A stretch of DNA of 45,700 bases from an uncultured Flavobacteriales bacterium (GTDB lineage: Bacteria > Bacteroidota > Bacteroidia > Flavobacteriales_D > Crocinitomicaceae), in the NCBI GenBank assembly GCA_913059205.1, contig CAJXRM010000012.1:1-45700 (forward strand). Reading direction: 5' to 3'. A program made the position numbers and the translations under genes. Below the pieces are notes generated by a model, which was not told the origin of the DNA, searched no databases, and worked only from the letters and a program-made list of their open reading frames with translations. Numbering within the stretch: position 1 is the stretch's first letter; each line of letters starts with the position of its first letter. Shown here piece after piece: positions 42,222 to 45,700 of the stretch.

Positions 42222-43121
42222 TTACAATACTACAATCTCTTCAGCTTTAAACTGTCCTCCAAGTCCAGTTGAAGAAACAAAACTATATCGCTCCCATGTT
42301 CCATAAATGCGCACCTTTTTGCCTGCACCGATTAAATTTCCTTTGTGATCTCTCACCTTTAAATCTTTTGAAGTATAGCTAGATGGCAATTCGTCCATTG
42401 TACTCGGGCCAGATCCCAATTGAATATCAACAGTCTCAAAATCTTTGTTTGTTGTTGTTTTTACTTTTAACCCAAGGTAATTGTTCATCGTAAAGAATAC
42501 ACTTGGAATAGAAAGCACTCCATCCATATAACCGTATACTTCATGTACCGAAGTATCGTGAATTAAAGCACTCGTAAGTGCAACAGCATTTTTAAACGAT
42601 TCGTCAACGCTTTCCTCGTCGATCTTTTCGATTTTATATCCTTCCAAACTGTAATAACCAGTTGAAATGTATATGTCAGTTGCCGTAATTCTAATTTTAT
42701 CACCAACACCTAATTTTGTATTGTCATCAGCGTATACGTGCAAATCTTCTTGTTTGTACTTTTCAGGAAGACTTTCAACTTCATTTTTACCTGTTCCGAC
42801 TGATAGGCCAAGATTTACGTAATCTCCAAGTGTTTGATTTCTTCTTTCGTAAATTTTAATGTTCATTTTTCCTCCTGATGTACTTACTGTAGAAGGAACT
42901 TGACCGATATACCCCTCAAATACAAGCGTTTCATTTCTTTCGTATTTGTTGTCAGGATTGAAAATATCAGCAATTTTTACATTTTTAGGTTCTGATGAAA
43001 CCTCTTTGGCTCGTTTACCACCTTCTTTGATCATTTTGTCAAATAGGCTTTCTTTTTTTTCTCCACCACAACTAACAACAGTTAAGGCAGCGGCAATAAA
43101 TAGATAAGATGTAATTTTCAT
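42222..43121 (-). CDS. Lipoprotein with two repeated OB-like domains
   Basis: This is a 299-residue lipoprotein (lipobox VVSC, then GGEKKES). Two halves of the protein align: LSVGTGKNEVESLPEKYKQE then DLHVYADDNTKLGVGDKIRI in the first, and IQLGSGPSTMDELPSSYTSK then DLKVRDHKGNLIGAGKKVRI in the second. Each half consists of short beta strands typical of an OB-like fold. It is a tandem duplication within one gene. Ligand unknown. It is a single-gene unit ending at the shared terminator. Confidence 0.8.
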   Translation of the reverse strand: MKITSYLFIAAALTVVSCGGEKKESLFDKMIKEGGKRAKEVSSEPKNVKIADIFNPDNKYERNETLVFEGYIGQVPSTVSTSGGKMNIKIYERRNQTLGDYVNLGLSVGTGKNEVESLPEKYKQEDLHVYADDNTKLGVGDKIRITATDIYISTGYYSLEGYKIEKIDEESVDESFKNAVALTSALIHDTSVHEVYGYMDGVLSIPSVFFTMNNYLGLKVKTTTNKDFETVDIQLGSGPSTMDELPSSYTSKDLKVRDHKGNLIGAGKKVRIYGTWERYSFVSSTGLGGQFKAEEIVVL

Positions 43122-43311
43122 TTTAGTTAGTGTTATAAGTAGTTTATGTTTTTAAAAATACGAAATAAACTGTTTTTAGCAAGTCTTTGGAAATTCTAAA
43201 CCCAATTAGTAGTAGAATTAAAGTTTTGATAATGTTTGAGAATTGACTTAATTAAAACATAATTTGACCGTAACTCATCGCATTAAAAAAGGCAGTTACT
43301 TTGCGGAAAAA

Positions 43312-43941
43312 ATGGATGTTTTTATCGTAACATTTGCGGCGTTATTCTCCGTAATCAACCCACTCGGAACCGTTCCAATATTTGTTGGACTCACGCAAGA
43401 CAACTCTCCAAAAGAACGAAGTGTGGTTTCTTTTTACACGGCAATTTATGTGTTAACAATTTTACTTTTATCCTTTTATTTGGGGAAGTATATTCTACTG
43501 TTTTTTGGAATAAGTTTGGATGCGTTGAAAATCGCAGGAGGAATGATAATTGCTTCTTCGGGCTTTGCTTTATTGACAGGTAAGTTTACCGAACATAAAG
43601 GAATGAAGAAGCGTGAAAAAGACGATGCATTTAACCGTTCAGAGATTTCGTTGACACCACTTGCTATACCAATGCTTGCAGGACCAGGAACAATAAGCCT
43701 TTTAATTTCCTACCAACAAGAATACAGTTTAATTACGCAACAATTGTGGATAATTGTAGCAATATTGGCAGTCAGTACAGGAATTTACTTCATTCTAAAA
43801 AGTTCACATTTAATTGTGAAATTGATGGGCGCATCGGGAATAAATGCACTGTCTAGAATTATTGGATTTATTGTAATTGCAATTGGTGTGCAGTATATAT
43901 TAGGTGTGGCAACTGCCCTTTTTGATTTACCCGTTAATTAA
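43312..43941 (+). CDS. MarC family integral membrane protein
   Basis: This is a 209-residue inner-membrane protein with six helices. The start at 43312 gives the family N-terminus MDVFIVTFAALFSVINPLGT; a longer frame starting at 43264 with TTG is unlikely. Also typical are LLSFYLGKYILLFFGISLDA, LKIAGGMIIASSGF and PLAIPMLAGPGTISLLI. MarC proteins are often called antibiotic resistance proteins but their function is not established. A TTACTTTG string eight bases before the start may be the promoter. Its last 15 bases overlap the end of dxr. Confidence 0.94.
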   Translation: MDVFIVTFAALFSVINPLGTVPIFVGLTQDNSPKERSVVSFYTAIYVLTILLLSFYLGKYILLFFGISLDALKIAGGMIIASSGFALLTGKFTEHKGMKKREKDDAFNRSEISLTPLAIPMLAGPGTISLLISYQQEYSLITQQLWIIVAILAVSTGIYFILKSSHLIVKLMGASGINALSRIIGFIVIAIGVQYILGVATALFDLPVN

Positions 43942-45087
43942 ACTTTCAGCAACTTTCCTCGCTTCTTTATCCACAGCGATATAGTCTTCCAATGTGGGAG
44001 AAAAAAGGACTTGCACCTGATTCATCGTTTTTTCATTGATACGGGCGATATCTGTGAAATGGATTTTATCGTTTAAAAATGCATCTACTGCAACTTCGTT
44101 CGCGGCGTTTAAAGCGCACGCCATTGTTCCCCCTGCTTCAAGTGCATCATACGCCAATTGTAAATTTCCAAACGTTTTTAAATCTGGCTTTTCGAAAGTC
44201 AAGTTCGGATAATCCATGAAGTTGAAACGTGGAAAATCTGTTTTCAATCGTTTTGGAAAAGTAAGCGCATATTGAATGGGTAACTTCATATTTGGTACGC
44301 CCATTTGCGCTTTCATCGAACCGTCTTCAAACTGAACCAAAGAATGTACAATTGATTGTGGGTGAACAATTACATCGATTTGCTCGGGTTTGAGATTGAA
44401 CAACCATTTCGCTTCAATTACTTCAAGTCCTTTATTCATCATTGATGCAGAATCGACAGTGATTTTCGCTCCCATTTCCCAACACGGATGATTTAGCGCT
44501 TGTTCTTTTGTCACTTTACTTAATTGTTCACTGGTAAAACCTCTAAACGGCCCGCCCGATGCTGTTAAGTATATTTTTTCAATTGGATTTTGAAATTCAC
44601 CAGTTAAACATTGAAAAATTGCCGAGTGTTCTGAATCAACGGGATAAATATTTACTCCATTTTGAAGTGCTTCTTTTGTAATCAATTCACCCGCTACAAC
44701 CAGCGTTTCTTTGTTCGCGAGTGCTATGTTTTTCTTCGCTCGAATGGCTGCCAATGTTGGTTTTAATCCAGCATAACCGACCATGGCGGTGAGTACAATG
44801 TCGATCTCACTGGAATCAACAACTTGTTCAAGAGCACGTTCACCACAATACACGTGAATTTCATCGTCCCACAATTCGTTTTTTACACGTTCAAATTCAC
44901 TTTCATCCCCAATGACAACTGTGTTTGGAGAGTATTTTTTTGCTTGTTCAATAAGTAAATCTGCGTTTTTATAAGCTGTAAGAACTTGTAAGTCAAATTG
45001 CTCAGGGAATGCTTCAATCACTTGTAATGCCTGTGTTCCGATAGAACCTGTCGATCCTAATAATGCAATTCCCTTTTTTGGTGTCAT
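43927..45087 (-). CDS. dxr: 1-deoxy-D-xylulose-5-phosphate reductoisomerase
   Basis: Dxr (IspC) converts DXP to methylerythritol phosphate with NADPH, the committed step of the MEP isoprenoid pathway. Its 386 residues match the family length. Motifs are the NADPH loop LLGSTGSIGTQAL, LANKETLVVAGE, the metal- and substrate-binding VDSEHSAIFQCL, TASGGPFRG, HPCWEMGAKITVDSASMMNK and the flexible-loop and C-terminal helical region ALNAANEVAVDAFL. The start codon is only four bases from a promoter box, on the minus strand. Confidence 0.98.
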   Translation of the reverse strand: MTPKKGIALLGSTGSIGTQALQVIEAFPEQFDLQVLTAYKNADLLIEQAKKYSPNTVVIGDESEFERVKNELWDDEIHVYCGERALEQVVDSSEIDIVLTAMVGYAGLKPTLAAIRAKKNIALANKETLVVAGELITKEALQNGVNIYPVDSEHSAIFQCLTGEFQNPIEKIYLTASGGPFRGFTSEQLSKVTKEQALNHPCWEMGAKITVDSASMMNKGLEVIEAKWLFNLKPEQIDVIVHPQSIVHSLVQFEDGSMKAQMGVPNMKLPIQYALTFPKRLKTDFPRFNFMDYPNLTFEKPDLKTFGNLQLAYDALEAGGTMACALNAANEVAVDAFLNDKIHFTDIARINEKTMNQVQVLFSPTLEDYIAVDKEARKVAESLING

Positions 45088-45091
45088 AAAC

Positions 45092-45099
45092 CAAATATA
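45092..45099 (-). promoter_or_regulatory. -7 promoter box TAnnTTTG four bases before the dxr ATG
   Basis: Minus strand TATATTTG, exact, then GTTT and the ATG at 45087. A TTTTG lies 16 bases further upstream as a possible -33 element. Confidence 0.5.
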
Positions 45100-45157
45100 A
45101 GGTTTCGTTTTGGTTCAAAAGAATATAAACAACAGAATTTCATTTTCTAAAATCTCC

Positions 45158-45165
45158 TATTTTTG
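45158..45165 (+). promoter_or_regulatory. -7 promoter box TAnnTTTG four bases before the DUF6495 ATG
   Basis: TATTTTTG, exact, then CAGG and the ATG at 45170. With the dxr box it forms a divergent promoter region within 82 bases. Confidence 0.5.
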
Positions 45166-45169
45166 CAGG

Positions 45170-45634
45170 ATGAAGTACAGAATGTTAAGCGACGAAGAAT
45201 TGGAAGTTTTTGCGGAAGATTTAAAACATTTTTTGATTGTGAATGGCGTTCATGCCGAAGAATGGGAAGAGATCAATAAAAGTGATAAAGAAAAAGCGGT
45301 TCAATTGGTTGAATTGTTTTCGGATAATGTGCTTCAAATTGTTTACGAGAAAATGAAGTACATCGAGCACAGGTCCGTTAATTCATGTATGGTGTTTTAT
45401 TTTAAAAAGGATGAAATTGAGTTAATCTCCTTAAATGTAAAAGAAGGGAAATCGGATTTATCAACTCCTGAATCAATTCATGAAGCTTTGGTAAATCGTC
45501 CAAATGAAATTGCGTTTTTCAAAACTTCAAAAAAGTACAGTAAGAAACGAGAAGCAGAAATTCACGAAATGTTGACGCAAGGTTGTGTTAATTCCTCGGA
45601 AGAATTTTGGGTTTCGTTGAATAAGCTAATTTAA
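45170..45634 (+). CDS. DUF6495 family protein
   Basis: This is a 154-residue cytoplasmic protein. The start at 45170 (MKYRMLSDEELEVFAEDLKH) matches the usual start of the Bacteroidota DUF6495 family; a longer frame from 45110 would run through the promoter. Conserved-looking parts are VHAEEWEEINKSDKEKAVQL and the C-terminal EIHEMLTQGCVNSSEEFW. The protein is predicted to be alpha/beta with no known motif. Its function is unknown. It is divergent from dxr. The contig ends 18 bases after its stop codon. Confidence 0.85.
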   Translation: MKYRMLSDEELEVFAEDLKHFLIVNGVHAEEWEEINKSDKEKAVQLVELFSDNVLQIVYEKMKYIEHRSVNSCMVFYFKKDEIELISLNVKEGKSDLSTPESIHEALVNRPNEIAFFKTSKKYSKKREAEIHEMLTQGCVNSSEEFWVSLNKLI

Positions 45635-45652
45635 CATGGTTATTCCCAAGTT

Positions 45653-45700
45653 CTGTCTCTTATACACATCTCCGAGCCCACGAGACAGGCAGAAATCTCG
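45653..45700 (-). other. Illumina Nextera i7 adapter (artefact)
   Basis: Bases 45653-45671 are the Tn5 mosaic end in reverse, 45672-45686 are the read 2 linker, 45687-45694 are AGGCAGAA (Nextera N703 index) and 45695-45700 the start of the P7 sequence. Together with 1-47 this identifies a dual-indexed Nextera library. It is not genomic. Confidence 0.98.

Overview
The window is a single AT-rich contig whose two ends are not genomic. Bases 1-47 are an Illumina Nextera i5 adapter (index AGAGTAGA plus Tn5 mosaic end), and 45653-45700 are the matching i7 adapter (mosaic end plus index AGGCAGAA). Everything between reads as chromosome of a gliding-type Bacteroidota, most likely Flavobacteriales (Crocinitomicaceae/Cryomorphaceae-like, by inference). 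The basis is type B C-terminal sorting domains of the type IX secretion system (T9SS), two PorP/SprF proteins, GldH beside RicT and HolB, a Bacteroidota-type DksA without zinc cysteines, the promoter box TAnnTTTG, and lipoproteins with Ser-Cys lipoboxes. No tRNA, rRNA, CRISPR array, insertion sequence, prophage or riboswitch was seen. Coding density is very high. No gene-free stretch exceeds 300 bases; the longest are 19686-19907 and 43122-43311.

Layout: (1) 48-3246, plus strand: a T9SS type B surface protein lacking only its signal-peptide start, its PorP/SprF partner, and an OmpA lipoprotein, ended by a bidirectional terminator. (2) 3305-9766, minus strand: a DUF6427-like membrane protein, purQ, purD, a CNNM/CBS transporter, a secreted beta-propeller and a HAD phosphatase, closely spaced, with a separate beta-barrel after them. 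(3) 9879-10976: dksA-like gene and lspA. (4) 11103-15873, minus: a 1,022-residue TPR protein coupled to an outer-membrane barrel. (5) 16029-17201, plus: ftsE and a lipoprotein. (6) 17198-19685, minus: pheS, bacilliredoxin ytxJ and a glutaminyl cyclase. (7) 19908-20676: tandem duplicated lipoproteins. (8) 20744-26339: exonuclease; a methionine sulfoxide reductase / Ig lipoprotein / flippase-like operon; two minus genes (TPR lipoprotein and membrane protein). (9) 26473-31936: a small CxxC protein; a CotH-kinase T9SS protein with its own PorP/SprF; a lipoprotein plus DUF2490 barrel. (10) 31929-34902, minus: holB, ricT, gldH. (11) 34998-42167, mostly single plus-strand genes: a long charged coiled-coil protein, EamA transporter, universal stress protein, PsbP-like protein, hydrolase, methyltransferase, lipoprotein, Crp/Fnr regulator and pirin. 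(12) 42222-45634: a duplicated-domain lipoprotein, marC, dxr and a DUF6495 gene.

The theme that ties many genes together is the cell envelope. About half of the proteins carry a signal peptide or lipobox. In 11 of 12 predicted signal peptidase I substrates, the residue after the cleavage site is Gln, and the window also encodes the membrane-anchored glutaminyl cyclase expected to convert that Gln to pyroglutamate. LspA (lipoprotein signal peptidase) is also present, alongside ten lipoproteins. No clearly unprecedented system was found. The best leads are the two T9SS-substrate/PorP modules (one with a CotH kinase-like domain), the flippase-like protein with an EF-hand-like loop, the charged-helix periplasmic protein, and a set of promoters placed only four bases from the start codon.
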